A stretch of 64,000 bases of DNA, from assembly GCA_903813345.2 (NCBI GenBank), contig CAIIXF020000010.1, forward strand, positions 16,629,181 to 16,693,180, given 5' to 3'. The stretch's first letter is position 1. Each line of letters starts with the position of its first letter. The notes beneath the pieces are model-generated. The model had not been told where the DNA came from and searched no databases. It saw only the letters and a list, made by a program, of their open reading frames with translations. The stretch is from Owenia fusiformis. Its lineage: Eukaryota; Annelida; Polychaeta; Sabellida; Oweniidae. Positions 47,074 through 58,553 of this stretch are shown here, in pieces. The translations under genes and the position numbers were made by a program.

Positions 47074-47470
47074 ACTGCTGGAAAGTAACATTTTGGTAAA
47101 AAATTGCTATACCTGCACATGTTATTTTCTGGTACAAAATTAAGTAGGAAGGCATGTGTGTATTTCCTTGCTTTTTTCAGGAAAGTATCATTACACTGTC
47201 TACCTTTAGTAAACCTGGAAACAGGTCAATGGTAGCTCCTGTGTTGTCTGGAAACTTTGAAAGAAAATTTGGAAAAATAGAAAGTGTGAAATATCAGAAT
47301 TTCCTGGAGTTCCCACTAAACTCCTACTAAATATTCTTAAAGAAGACAATGTAATGATACTTTCCTGAAAAAAGCGAGGTAATTGACACATGTCTTCATA
47401 CTTTATTTTGTACCAGAAAATAACATGTGCTGGTATTGCAATTTTTTACCAAAATGTTACTTTCCAGCTG
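47074..47470. mobile_element. MITE with ~130-bp terminal inverted repeats
   Basis: The left arm reads GCTGGAAAGTAACATTTTGG ... CACATGTTATTTTCTGGTAC ... CAGGAAAGTATCATTACA. The right arm is its near-exact reverse complement ending in CCAAAATGTTACTTTCCAGC. It lies ~400 bp upstream of the CEP164 start exon. Confidence 0.8.
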
Positions 47471-47872
47471 TACCTTAAAAACTACCTTGTTAATATTTCA
47501 TGAATTAATTATTGTAACTTGTGGCTGCTACCAGTTTCTCAGTTTCTTTTTAATACATAGTTTTTATTGTAGCGAGAGTTTAACACCTACCCCTTACCTA
47601 TGTGGTCGACATACTGCTCATCGCCAACTGTACTATTTTCTCTTGTTCTGTACCTCCCAACAGTTCAGACCTCAACCATTTGATGTTCATTTTCAGAATA
47701 AATGGCACAAATATGTTGCTAGTTATTTCAATAATTTTAGAAATATTTTACAACATTACATTATGCCAATTGTTGATTGCTCACAGTCGGGTCTCGATCC
47801 CATAATCTAATTACGGTATTTATTATTATGAACACTAAATTCATTTTGATTAGGGTGTAAGAAGGCTTCAAG

Positions 47873-48051
47873 ATGATGATCAATGACCAGGTGATACTTG
47901 AAGAGGACTATGATGAACATTATGAACCAGATGATGGGGAGGTGCAGGAGTATGCCAGTGTCATTGGGCTGGACCCACAGAAAGATGCAGATCTTATGTG
48001 GATTGCAAAAGAAGGAATCAATGCTCCTTTGCCTGATAACTGGAAACCATG
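47873..48051 (+). CDS. CEP164: CEP164 exon: N-terminus to start of WW domain
   Basis: ATG ATG at 47873; the first is used by default, though the second could serve. Residues 1-59 plus two bases of a Cys codon; donor GTAACT, phase 2. The retained-intron reading KPW-stop is replaced by KPC on splicing, as in vertebrate CEP164. Confidence 0.93.
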
Positions 48052-51000
48052 GTAACTATTTTTGGTATACATATTATTGATGTATTGTTAGTAAATGTAA
48101 AATATGTACTTTCCTTCATTTATTCCCTGTAACTGTATCTCTAGGGGGGGGGGGGTCATTACTAAATGGTTACTTGGTTGCAAGACTACTCATTTATTTA
48201 CTTTTACATTCCTCCTTGGTTTAATGTGTTAATTCCAGATTTCTCACCTTAAATAAAATACATCATTTAGAATAAAAACTTGGACTTGAAAAACATACTT
48301 TTTGACTAACATTATATTTCCATTATAGCCAAGACCCCAATGGGGATATATACTACTTCAACTTTGCATCAGGAGAAAGTATATGGGATCACCCCTGTGA
48401 TGAGTTCTACAGGAACATGGTCATTGAAGAAAGGCAGAAATTGAAGGCTGGAGGAGGTTAGAATAATATTATTCATTTAACCGTAATACCTGTACAAATC
48501 AATCATGAATTATTGGAAGTAATTTTTAGTTAGTTGTTTCCAACTGCAGGTTTCTAATTTTTTTCTCGTAGAGACAACTCTTTTCTAAATGGTTTCATTA
48601 TCTGGAACTTTATATTTTGATTATTTTTTCTTATCTTACATTAATGTTACAATTGATGATGTTTGACAGGTCCAAAGAAGAAAGAGAAGAAAGATTTTAA
48701 GAAAAAGGGGAAAGAGAAAGGGAAGACTGGCAAGGTAAGCATTTAACAATGTCTTTTCAAAGCCATTAATTTGCAACACTGCCTCTAAACATTTTTACAG
48801 TTAATATACTCATTGTTTTGCATTTTGAATCCTGAAGTTATGTAGATGCATTTGATTAATTATTCAGGCAGTTATTCAAATCATTTGTCAGTCATTTAAA
48901 AAAATAGGTTGGTCCAAATACGAATTAATTTTACAATTTTTCGATCAAAATTTATTTTCTGTCATGTCAGGTTCTTAAATGACCTTTATACTGGACAAAT
49001 GAGACAAATGGTAAGAAAAGATAGAAAAATGAGTTGAGATTTTTCACAATGTTTGATCACAGTAATTCCCAAAGAACACATTGGCATGTATTCAATAGAT
49101 TACTGACAACATTTTACAATTCTATCCTTTGTGACCATTTTAATGAGTATTTTGTTATGGATGCATATTTTCCAGAAAGCATCATCACCCGGTCCTACTT
49201 TGGGTGCACTTAGTGCTATATCTCCCCGTGGGTCTCCCCAGGTTGTCCTAGGGGAGCCTCAATCACCTCTGGCCCCGATCAAGGTTTGACCCTTGGTTCG
49301 ACTGGCGTTACTCTGTTTTTTGATTTTGTATTTCTTTGCTGTTGGAGTTTTACAATGAGTATACCCTTTTGGATCCATTTGTTCAAATATCTGGATCATG
49401 TGACGTTTTTATTGAATTGCATCGGCTGAATTATCAGATGCACCATGACAGATATTGAACACATCTCTTGTAAAGCTCTTAAATTGTGATTTGTGTTTTT
49501 GTCATGTGTATGATCTTCAATTGTGAATGTTGAATTATAGTGATTTTTAGGCTAGTGTTTATAAAATAAAATATTCAGCATTTCCGCCATTTCATATTTA
49601 ATCCTATTTCACCTCATCCTATCCTGTTTTCTTTGTGAAAAATGAACAGATGTCTTGTATTTTAGCAATAGTATGCTTTTGAGAAATGAAGATTAAAAAC
49701 CTCCCAAATGAAGCCTTAAAATGTTTTGGAATGATGTTTTATGGAATTAAATAATTCCTATTAAATGTTAATCTTCCCTTATTTTATTGTGTGATTGAAC
49801 AGCTGAGGTGTGAATCTATACTGTGATTTGTGTGTCTGTTCAACAAGGATATGACAATAAAATGATTGTACCATACTTTAACATTGTAACATACTTTTAC
49901 AGGGTGTCAAATAAATACAGTCTCCCCCCTCTAACTTTAACATTCTTATGATGTTGCATACCTTTTTGTCTGCATGATATCTGAATCGTTATTTGGCACA
50001 TCAATACCACAGGCTTCATGGAGCAACTCCACAAGAAGTTTCAGATGACTAGCTCAACTAGATGCACTTTTATGCACAAAAGTTCATACTTTGGAAATTA
50101 AGGGGGAGAACATATTTATTTGACACTCTGTACATTGTACCATCATTTTACTATAATTACTGATTCACAATGCCGTTCTGATAGCATTTCCTGTGATTTG
50201 TTTTGATTCTTGGAAAGGTTGCACAAGATACTGCTGTGGCAGTCCTATTATATATAATCATAATACCTGAAGCTGTAGATACATTATTAGTATACCACTG
50301 GTTGGTGGTTGCCACATTGAACACTATTGAGAAAAATCTAGAAAGGAGGGTTTCACCAGTTAATAGGGAGTTTAAGCTTGCATATTAAAGGACAAATGAA
50401 ATAGGTTTTCTTAACTTGCAGCTAGAAAAATGCGTTTTTCTACATTGTAAACCCCACGTGAATTTCTCTCGTTAACCATTTAAATGTAAATGATAAACAC
50501 CTGTTAATGTTCTTAATAACGGTATAATAAAATAACAGATTAAACATATTGGCCCCCACGTGATCAATGACGCCATAATTATTTCTAGTTTGATTTCTTA
50601 GAAATCATGGAAATTGCGACGTTATAGCAACCGCACGATTGTTGTGTGAACAAATAGAGAACAAATGTTTTATTATAGTCCGGATACACAGTCGGTATGC
50701 ATTTGATTTGGGGCAAGCCCAAATCATGATCTATATTTTCTTCTGTAGACTTGATGATATGGGCTTGCCCAAAATCATAACTGCATATTGACTGTGCTCG
50801 GATACAACAGCCTACAACGGATCAACTAGTCAAGCAAGTATTATAATTCCCTCTAAACTGTTATCTTGGCAATCTACGGTACATGAAGGCATGTAGTTGA
50901 TATGTATTATGGAATGAAATAAGGCCTTCTTTGCGCACTTGCAATTGCAAAACCGACCTTGCAATAAAGGTTTCGAGAATTTCTCGATAACTTTTATTTG

Positions 51001-54000
51001 AGTTCATTTCTTCATGGAATTGAATAGAGTTTGTATGATGTACGTGTCTTTCTTCGTCAAGAAAAATAAGATTTTTTTTTTTTAATGGCACTTATAAGTT
51101 CTAGCTCAATTTTGTTTCTGGACGGATTTATAAATCGTCGATGGCATCATTGCCCGTCTGGGGACCATGGTAATGCAAACGGTACTAAGTACTTAGCCAT
51201 GTTAGTATGTTCTTCGTCAAGAAAAATAAGATTTTTTTTAAATGGCACTTATAAGTTCTAGCTCAATTTTGTTTCTGGACGGATTTCTAAATCGTCGATG
51301 GCATCATTGCCCGTCTGGGGACCATGGTAATGCAAACGGTACTTAGCCATGTTAGTATGTTCTTCGTCAAGAAAAATAAGATTTTTTTTAAATGGCACTT
51401 ATAAGTTCTAGCTCAATTTTGTTTCTGGACGGATTTCTAAATCGTCGATGGCATCGTTGCCCGTCTGGGGACCATGGTAATGCAAACGGTACTTAGCCAT
51501 GTTAGTATGTTAGCACTTTGAACGCGATCTAGCAATGACTAAAATGTGAGACTAACATACCTAAAACATCAGTGTTAGGATAAATCTAAACCCAAAAGTT
51601 CGTGCAAGACGATGTAAAAACAATGAAATAAATCTAAAAGCGTGTCTAGTTTATGTAATTTTTGCCTCTGGAGAGTACCTCAACTCTAGAAATCAGACGA
51701 AATGACGGTGGATTCGGGGCAAATCAGATTTCAGGATATGTATTCAGTAAAAGATTCACGGAAATATATGTTTTTCAATATGAATAAAAAATTGATGCTA
51801 TTTCTACATTTAATATTGCCGAAATGATGAACAAGGGAGGTCCATTTCAATTTCACAATTTTGGGGAAAATAATCGGTCCTTGTGCCGTGGAGTACAAAG
51901 AAACGATATCTAGGACAAACTATTTCATTAAATTTAGATTGCAGCATCGCCGTTCAAATGCAATATGATACAGCAATCGTACCCAATGTCTCTTCTGTAA
52001 TAGGGGCACATTGTTCAATAGGCTACATGGTCGTAGGATAATAAAGCTGTATGTTTACTGTGACTACATCGAAGTATGCATGGCGGCATTTTGTAAACAT
52101 AAAGTGGCGGCAATAGAGTTGCTAAGGCGTTACTAAAAAAAATGACGTCATATTCAGTTGACCAGAACAGGTCACGTGGGGGCCAGTGAGAGATCACGTG
52201 GGGGCCAATAATGTCACAACCAATTCGAATATTGCTTATTAAGCAGCTATAACGATCGTTAGAGTGAATCAATTTTCACAATACTGATGAGAAAACATGT
52301 CCAAATACATTTATCAAAAATTTATTTTGATTTCTTTAGGTCAAAAATACCATTTCATATCTGCTTTAAATCGAAATGCCAACCTATATGTATGACCAAT
52401 CGCCTATACAAATGCATCGCTTAAATATTTTCCGTTCACGTTCAGGTTGTGAAAAACATTGCAAGCTTAAACTCCCTATTACCAAATCAGAGGGTTGGAT
52501 TTTGGGTCGCCTTGTAGCAAATTCAGAATGAATTAAATAAAAACATAGTATTGAGTAAAAATGTGCATGTAACACCTAGTAAATAGCTTATAATTACTTT
52601 ACATGTACTTTACATGTTACATGTATATTTAACTTTATCTTATAATTCTTATTAATTAATTTGTAGTCAAGGATGTAATGACATCATAACAGGAGAATTA
52701 TTTATTAAGAAAAGCCAGCTTCTTGTAAATGTCCCCCTTCTTAATATATAGTGACAGAATCATAGAAATATTTGATTTTATCTGTTTACACATACATATT
52801 CAGTTTGTTTTTATATGCATATATGCAAATATCATACTTTGAATCATCTGACATCTAACTCATACATTTGTCTGATGTTTATTTTAACAGGGTGGCTTAG
52901 GACCATTGAGCAGTCCCGGTAACACCTTGAAATCAACAGGAGGCTCACTTGGGGGCTCATTGGGAGGCTCTCTTGGTGGATCACTTGGAGGATCTCTTGC
53001 CCCAATCAAGTCTGGAGCAGAGAAGGTAAGTAATGAATGAGAAAAATGACATCTATATTGTGAGGCTGATTCTTAAACCTATTATGTTATGGGATATATA
53101 GTTGAAATTCAGGATCCTTGATCTGTAAAATATTTGATGAATATTTCCCGGATTTTTCTTTAGAGATATACCTAAAATAAATAAACATCAGCTTTATGTT
53201 TTGAAAAAAAAGTAAAATGTGAAAAATTCCTAAAAAATAATGGCTACTTTTTGATGGCCTTCCATAGCAATATCTCAATTTGGTAAAATGAATATATATT
53301 TCAGTTTAAAACCCCTCCTGATACTTTATCTCTTACTACACCTTGGCATCAGGTATTAAATAAAGCAATCTGTGCAATATGGTTCATAACTCAGGTATTA
53401 TATAAGGCCATATTTAAGGCGGTTCATAGCTGTTCAGTGTTAACTAGTACCCTACATAATATTTTGTCGCAAACCATATAGGCTACATCATGATAGGTGT
53501 CATAGCATCTCGATTGTTTCATGACGAATCCTAAGCAATGGCCAAGTTGTAAAACGGATTGTCTGGCAGTTAAGAAAAGTGATTGTTTTGTGTTAAGCTG
53601 GAAAATTTTTAAACAGCACCACGGTACATTGAAGCCATAACTTTCTTGTTAAAGTCAATTTATCAATTGATTCTTCTATGTCTTAATTTCTTTACAAGGT
53701 TGTAGATAATTTTTGTCTTTTTGACATTGTGTGTATAATATGATTAACAATAATAAAAATGAATATAAATATGATAAAATCAGATTGGAATATTTATTTT
53801 TGAAATGAATAAGAAAGCAGAAAGATATGTGAAGAGAATCAAAAATGATGTATTTTGTTGTAGAAGCGTAACCTAGGAGGCACGAGTGGATCTCTGAAGT
53901 CAGGGGGCGCTGGAAGTCTTGGAGGCAAGAGGGAGGAAAATATACAGATGGATTTTAACCTTTCTAGCGAGGTACTAACTTTTATTTTATCTAATACCCT

Positions 54001-57000
54001 ACAAAGTCCATTCCCATAACATTTTAACAAAGAAATTCAATTTCCAAAATAATGAAATCTGGTCTCATTTTAAATGTACAGAATATGTACTGCAACAAGT
54101 ACAATTTAAAGAAAAATGTAAAAATTATACATCACACACAGAAAGCTCTACTTTTATAAACCATTATTTCGGATTTTTGTGTCTTGTTGTTTTCAGTCAG
54201 ATGAAGGGCCCGCCAAGTACAAGTTAGATAACATACATGACATAGGGGACCTTGGATATGAGGTAACATGAACGCTCAATACTTCTACGCCTCAATACTT
54301 TGAATATGGATAAAGTGTATTGATAATTTAAAGAAGAGAGTACATCAATCCACATGTATCGATGTCAGTGATTTTTAAGTTACATACACCTTCAATTTTT
54401 CAGGTGTTATTTTTTGTTTGGTAATTTAGATCTGTTAATTAAAAAATCTTTTGGCTGCATTCATGTATGTTCATGAGTTAAATTAATTAGAAAATTCTGT
54501 TTATTATATCACCTCCACAAGTGGCATCTGTAACAAATGGCAGGTGGTGACATTTTGCATGTTAATGCGATGTCTTGAATGTCTTGAAATCATATTCTTC
54601 CCTTGGTCTCATTCTCTTAATGATAAGCAATTTGATTTTATCATCCAGGATTCAGACCAAAGTGATGGCCAACACAAGGAGCTACAATTCAATGTGTCTG
54701 ACAGTGAGAGTGAAGATTACGGGAGAGATGTAGACTTTGGAATTGACAAGGGACTCTCAGAGCGAATCTTGGATATTGATAGTTTGGGCCCTGTAGGCGC
54801 TTCTATGGATAGGGTAGGTCATGGTGAATGTTGGTTGTAGTGTTGATGATTTGGAGGGATTTTTATCTGCTGTACATACCATTGTGCAAGAAAAGTTCAT
54901 GGTTTGATTTCTCTATACCCTTAACCATGACTGACACAAAAACTGCATGTACGAGGGGTGATCAATAAGTAATGGACGCTTTTTTACACGGATGCTTTTT
55001 ATAGACCAATACCTTCGATTTTCCTACCAGTGATACATCATTCAATTATCTATCAACTCTGAAGATTTGAAAACAAAACATGTTATATATTTTGATATAT
55101 CTTTATTTCCGCGAAGGAGGTATAGGTACCCCGGGACCGACATTACGTCAAACATTCTGAAGCTATTTTAGCTTGTTTAACATGCAATGCAGTTGAATGC
55201 GGGCTGAACAAAACAAACCATTATGGTCATGGATTACCCCATTTTGTTATGCCATAGTTGATTTTGAATATTTTATCATCACTATGTGGTATTCATGCCA
55301 CATTCATTTTACAGGGTCCATCTACATGGGTTCCATCAAGTGCTACATGTACACTATTCCTAATCCTCTTAACTTAAGATTGAGAGAAAAGGCTGAATCC
55401 ATTCTCTGACATGGTAGCAAGATGCAGTTGCACGGGTTGTTTTATTTCATCAATGTCAATAAATAAGTCACATGTGGGCAGATCTGGACAATATAATGCA
55501 TTGGCCAAGGGCTCAACTTTGATGTCCAGGGATATTGTTTTCTGAACATTTTGAGATCTGTGGACAGGTACATTGTCAATATGGAGTAGGGTGTTCCCTT
55601 CTCTCACCAACCCCATCTTCCACAATGATTCATCAAATTGACCTGCAAACCCCGACCATACAACACTCTGACAGCAAAATACTTACTGTTTATGTGTTAC
55701 CAGTCAGAAACATATTTCAAACAACACAACACTTGTTGCATATAAAAAAAGTTTAAATCTACCTGAAATTTGCCAAACTGGCTAAAACTTAATATGTGAC
55801 GTAAATGTCGGTCCCGGGGTACCTGTACCTCCTTCAGGGAAATAAGGATATATCAACATGTATTATATATTTTGTCTTCAAATCTTCAGAATTGATAGAT
55901 AATTGAATGATGTATCACTGGTAGGAAAATCAAAGGGATTGGTCCATAAAAAGTATCTGTGTAAAAAAGCGTCCATTACTTATTGATCACCCCTCGTACA
56001 TGTATATAAGTGTACAATATAATTTCACTTTATACTCTTTAAAATCTAAATGTCATTTCTTTATTTGTATTATAACTCTAAATGTCATTTCTATACAATC
56101 TTTACTTTAATGTGAACTCTAAATGTCATTTTCTATACAATTTTTACTTTAATGTGAACTCTAAATGGCATTTTTCTATACAATCTTTATTTTAATGTGA
56201 ACTCTAAATGTCATTTCTTTACAATATTTACTTTAATGTGAACTCTAAATGTCATTTCTTTACAATATTTACTTTAATGTGAACTCTAAATGTCACTAAT
56301 ATACTTTATTTCTGCTTCTGATTCTACTACTTTCGACTTGACTAAAAATGTGCACTATTTGATTCCACTTGAAACATATGTCTTCCCATTTCTCATTGTA
56401 GTTATTTGTCCTTGATCTGATTCTTGAATTTATGTTTTAGGACTTTGACCCAGGTGGATCTACATCTTCCTACAAGTCAACAGCAAGAGACGAGGAACCT
56501 AAGAAAGAATTCACAGGTAAAACTTTTACTGTATGATTGTCATTCTGTTCCTTATGCAGTACAATGATTTTCTTCATTGCTCCACAACTTTGGGCCTTGA
56601 CAACAAGAGTGACATGTAAACATGACTCATCTGATATTTTGCCACATTTTCACCTTTATGACATATCAAGGCATTGTCACCTCCATGAATGTCACCCATT
56701 GTTACCTCCATGCCATGTCACCACATTTTCACTTACATTACATTTCACCACATTTTCACCTCCATGACATGTCACATTTACCCAAAAGAATGTCACCACA
56801 TTGTCAACTCCATGAATGTCACCAAATTTTCACCTATATCACATTTCCCCACAGTTTCACCTCCATGACATGTCACCACATCTCCACCTCCATGGCATTT
56901 CATCATCTGACACATTTCTCATTATTAGGCAAGTCATTCTTGAAGAGCTCAAGAAAGAAGGAAGAAGAAGAACAAAAGAAAAAAGAGGAAGAAATGCTGA

Positions 57001-57696
57001 GGAAAAGAGACGAGGAGAGGAGACAATTAGATGAAGAACGAAAGAAAATGATGGAGGAACGAAAGCAAAAAGAAGCAGCTAAACAGAAAGAACAAGAATT
57101 GAAAGAACAAGAAGAAAAACAGGCCAAAGATATGAAGGTATAATTTTTAAAGTATAATTTTATTTTAGATTTATGATTCTATAATTGTTTAATTATATTT
57201 TTCCTCATACAACTGTTATACATTTTGACATATTCCCTAATGTTTACATGGTATTTACAGGCTGCTGCTGAAAGACTAGCAGATGAGGAAGAAAGACGCA
57301 GGAAAGCAGAGACTGCGGCCATGGCTGCAGATAGGTATGTACATGTACCTTTTGACTATCTTGAATTACTCCACAACTAAAAGTAGGAGGAGGAAAAATT
57401 GGGAATTGGTACAAATCCATTTCGAAATATCACAGTGGCAAGAACAAATAGACTGTTTTGGATGGAGTCTTTAAATAAGCATATTTGAGGTTGGATGTAT
57501 ATTTTGTTTCTTGTCTATATTTGATATGGGTTTATGATTTCACATTCGATGTATTTTTTGCTTCAGACGAGCCAATGAGGATCAGAGAATGAAAGAGGAG
57601 GAAGACAGATTGAAAGAGAGCAATGCTAAGTCTATTGTTGAGATGAAGGCGCGTCTAGAGACAGAACTTGAAGATGCCAAGCTGGAACTACTTGAG
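47873..57696 (+). CDS. CEP164: Centrosomal protein of 164 kDa, N-terminal part
   Basis: CEP164 is a centriole distal-appendage protein needed for membrane docking and primary cilium assembly; its N-terminal WW region recruits TTBK2. Twelve exons splice in consistent phase to 481 residues: 47873-48051, 48329-48456, 48670-48734, 49176-49283, 52891-53025, 53864-53971, 54197-54262, 54649-54813, 56441-56516, 56929-57137, 57261-57334 and 57567-57696. Residues 1-56 hold [20 protein letters not shown] and [19 protein letters not shown]. The WW domain has W57, W79 and P82 with [20 protein letters not shown], very close to vertebrate CEP164. A basic stretch, GGSL repeats, an acidic region ([12 protein letters not shown]) and a long charged coiled coil follow. 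Vertebrate CEP164 has about 1,460 residues, so the gene continues beyond the window. An acceptor (TTTTGATTAG) before the ATG suggests a 5'-UTR intron. Confidence 0.95.
48329..48456 (+). CDS. CEP164: CEP164 exon: WW domain
   Basis: Acceptor CCATTATAG. It reads [18 protein letters not shown] and [20 protein letters not shown]. The donor GTTAGA is non-optimal, but the phase (1) and the next exon fit. Confidence 0.92.
48670..48734 (+). CDS. CEP164: CEP164 exon: poly-basic segment
   Basis: Acceptor GTTTGACAG, donor GTAAGC. Lys-rich ([20 protein letters not shown]), equivalent to the Lys-rich stretch that follows the WW domain in vertebrate CEP164. Confidence 0.9.
49176..49283 (+). CDS. CEP164: CEP164 exon: Ser/Pro-rich linker
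   Basis: Acceptor ATTTTCCAG, donor GTTTGA; 36 codons beginning [20 protein letters not shown] and ending PLAPIK. The next called exon is 3.6 kb away, so an extra exon could be missed. Confidence 0.8.
49900..50130. mobile_element. 231-bp mariner-type MITE in a CEP164 intron
   Basis: TA-flanked, with ends CAGGGTGTCAAATAAATACA and the inverted ATATTTATTTGACACTCTG, plus inner CTCCCCC/GGGGGAG pairing. No coding capacity. Confidence 0.8.
50361..52481. mobile_element. 2.1-kb element with short inverted ends in a CEP164 intron
   Basis: The ends are TAATAGGGAGTTTAAGCTTG and its reverse complement (52462-52481). Each side also carries an inverted GGCCCCCACGTGATC-type block (left near 50552, right near 52180-52205). 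The interior includes a hairpin built on GGGCAAGCCCAAAT/ATATGGGCTTGCCC (about 50712-50772) and a 3-copy satellite. No transposase is seen. Confidence 0.6.
51051..51510 (+). repeat. Satellite array, three ~150-bp units
   Basis: Units at 51051-51210, 51211-51360 and 51361-51510, each beginning TCTTCGTCAAGAAAAATAAG and ending CTTAGCCATGTTAGTATGT. Units 2 and 3 are almost identical; unit 1 has a longer T-run and a small duplication of TACT. Confidence 0.95.
52891..53025 (+). CDS. CEP164: CEP164 exon: GGSL repeat segment
   Basis: Acceptor TTTTAACAG, donor GTAAGT; 45 codons in phase 0. It contains five consecutive GGSL tetrapeptides and ends [10 protein letters not shown], echoing APIK at the end of the preceding exon. 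Confidence 0.85.
53864..53971 (+). CDS. CEP164: CEP164 exon: Gly/Ser-rich linker
   Basis: Acceptor TTTTGTTGTAG, donor GTACTA. It encodes [20 protein letters not shown] then [13 protein letters not shown]. Confidence 0.85.
54197..54262 (+). CDS. CEP164: CEP164 exon: short acidic exon
   Basis: Acceptor TTTTCAG, donor GTAACA; 22 codons including [16 protein letters not shown]. Confidence 0.85.
54649..54813 (+). CDS. CEP164: CEP164 exon: acidic region
   Basis: Acceptor ATCATCCAG, donor GTAGGT; 55 codons. It contains [20 protein letters not shown] and [14 protein letters not shown], conserved in character with vertebrate CEP164. Confidence 0.88.
54952..55996. mobile_element. Mariner-type element with ~200-bp terminal repeats
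   Basis: TA-flanked. The ends are CGAGGGGTGATCAATAAGTA and its reverse complement, the pattern of mariner termini. Near-identical inverted arms run 54952-55150 and 55797-55996, unusually long for mariner. The interior keeps a minus-strand transposase fragment (55374-55625). Confidence 0.8.
55374..55625 (-). pseudogene. Mariner transposase fragment (C-terminal catalytic part)
   Basis: The frame contains [15 protein letters not shown] and [12 protein letters not shown], matching the mariner H-x-D-N-x-x-x-H and Y-S-P-D-L-x-P-x-D patterns around the second and third catalytic acidic residues. The N-terminal DNA-binding part is absent and SPD reads CPD. Non-functional remnant inside a CEP164 intron. 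Confidence 0.7.
56045..56296 (+). repeat. Tandem repeat, ~48-bp unit, 5-6 copies
   Basis: The repeated core is AACTCTAAATGTCATTTCT followed by ACAATNTTTACTTTAATGTG. Inner copies are nearly identical. It lies in the CEP164 intron immediately after the mariner element. Confidence 0.9.
56441..56516 (+). CDS. CEP164: CEP164 exon: linker before coiled coil
   Basis: Acceptor TATGTTTTAG, donor GTAAAA, phase 1 out. It encodes [20 protein letters not shown] then KKEFT. Confidence 0.85.
56639..56903 (+). repeat. Minisatellite, ~30-bp CACCTCCATGACATGTCAC units
   Basis: Diverged units alternate CACATTTTCACCTCCATGAC and ATGTCACCACATT-like blocks. It ends ~25 bp before the next CEP164 exon. Read through, it would give a His-rich peptide fused to the exon, which is not expected because a good acceptor separates them. 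Confidence 0.85.
56929..57137 (+). CDS. CEP164: CEP164 exon: coiled-coil start
   Basis: Acceptor CTCATTATTAG, donor GTATAA. From [15 protein letters not shown] it runs into a charged Glu/Lys/Arg heptad region ([20 protein letters not shown]). Confidence 0.88.
57261..57334 (+). CDS. CEP164: CEP164 exon: coiled coil continued
   Basis: Acceptor GTATTTACAG, donor GTATGT, phase 2 out. [20 protein letters not shown]. Confidence 0.88.
57567..57696 (+). CDS. CEP164: CEP164 exon: coiled coil, partly duplicated downstream
   Basis: Acceptor TTTGCTTCAG, donor [26 protein letters not shown] and [16 protein letters not shown]. Bases 57576-57696 recur exactly at 60588-60708. This is the last CEP164 exon found in the window. 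Confidence 0.88.
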
Positions 57697-57836
57697 GTAC
57701 TATATTCAGATATCTTAATGACTTATTTTACTTTCTTTTACCTTACTATAGGTTTTGTTTTATAGGTTTTATAGGAACAAGTGTCATGTTGTTGCAGCCT
57801 ATGTTATTGTAAGTGGCATCAGTGGTTGCCACTAGA

Positions 57837-57918
57837 GGTCTGTAACAATAGACCATTGCCACCTTTTGGTACATCAAAGAAGCTATGATGTATTGGCTAC
57901 ATTGATTATGTCATTGTT
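57837..57918 (+). repeat. ~83-bp direct repeat flanking a MITE
   Basis: GGTCTGTAACAATAGACCAT through GATTATGTCATTGTTG recurs at 58556-58640 on the other side of the MITE. The same pair occurs 3,012 bp downstream. The MITE appears to have inserted near, or been bracketed by, a local duplication. Confidence 0.8.
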
Positions 57919-57959
57919 GCAGTCTATGTTATTGTGAGTGGCATCAGTGTTTGCCACTT

Positions 57960-58553
57960 AGAGGGAAATTCCTTGTCAGACTATTTCTCTCCTGATATGG
58001 TAGCTATAATCATTTATATACTTTACATATTTAGCAAAGCACTTGAAAATGTTTTGATATGGTCAATATTGATCATTTAAAAATGTAGTACTCATTTCCA
58101 GTAAGCTGCCATCTTTTAAGATTTCATTCAGGAAGTGATGTCATCAACTCTCACCTTGCCCATTACAGTATAGGAAAGTAGCACGAAATCACTTCTTCAG
58201 AAGAACCCCTTATCTTCTGTGGAAAAATATTTTCAGGGCTTGTCAACTTAGAAATAAAGAAGAGATTTTCAGAAGGATTTAAATGAAAGACCAAATTGAA
58301 AAAATATTCTGCTGGTTTTGTTATTCTTAATAGCTCTTTTCCTAATGCTATATTCAAAGTTGAGAGTCGATGACATCACTTCCTGGGTGAAATCTTAAAA
58401 GATGGCAGCCTACTGGAATTGAGCACTACAATTTTAAGGAATCAATATTGACTATACCAAAACATTTGTCATGTTTTGCTAAAGATGGAAAGTTAATATA
58501 TGGTTATAGCTACCATATTAGGAGAGAGATGGTCTGGCAAGGAATATCCCTTT
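57960..58553. mobile_element. MITE with ~190-bp inverted arms (copy 1)
   Basis: The ends are AGAGGGAAATTCCTTGTCAG and GTCTGGCAAGGAATATCCCT. The arms also include GTGATGTCATCAACTCTCA and TTGAGAGTCGATGACATCAC. The second copy lies at 60972-61565 within the duplicated unit. Confidence 0.8.

Noticed and set aside
51051-51510. Regular spaced repeats resembling a CRISPR array
   Set aside because: These are contiguous 150-bp satellite units without unique spacers, in an animal intron.
56622-57143. Plus-strand 173-codon open frame with a His-rich N-terminus
   Set aside because: Its first ~100 codons are translated intronic minisatellite; a good AG acceptor at 56928 shows that only the 3' part is CEP164 coding sequence.
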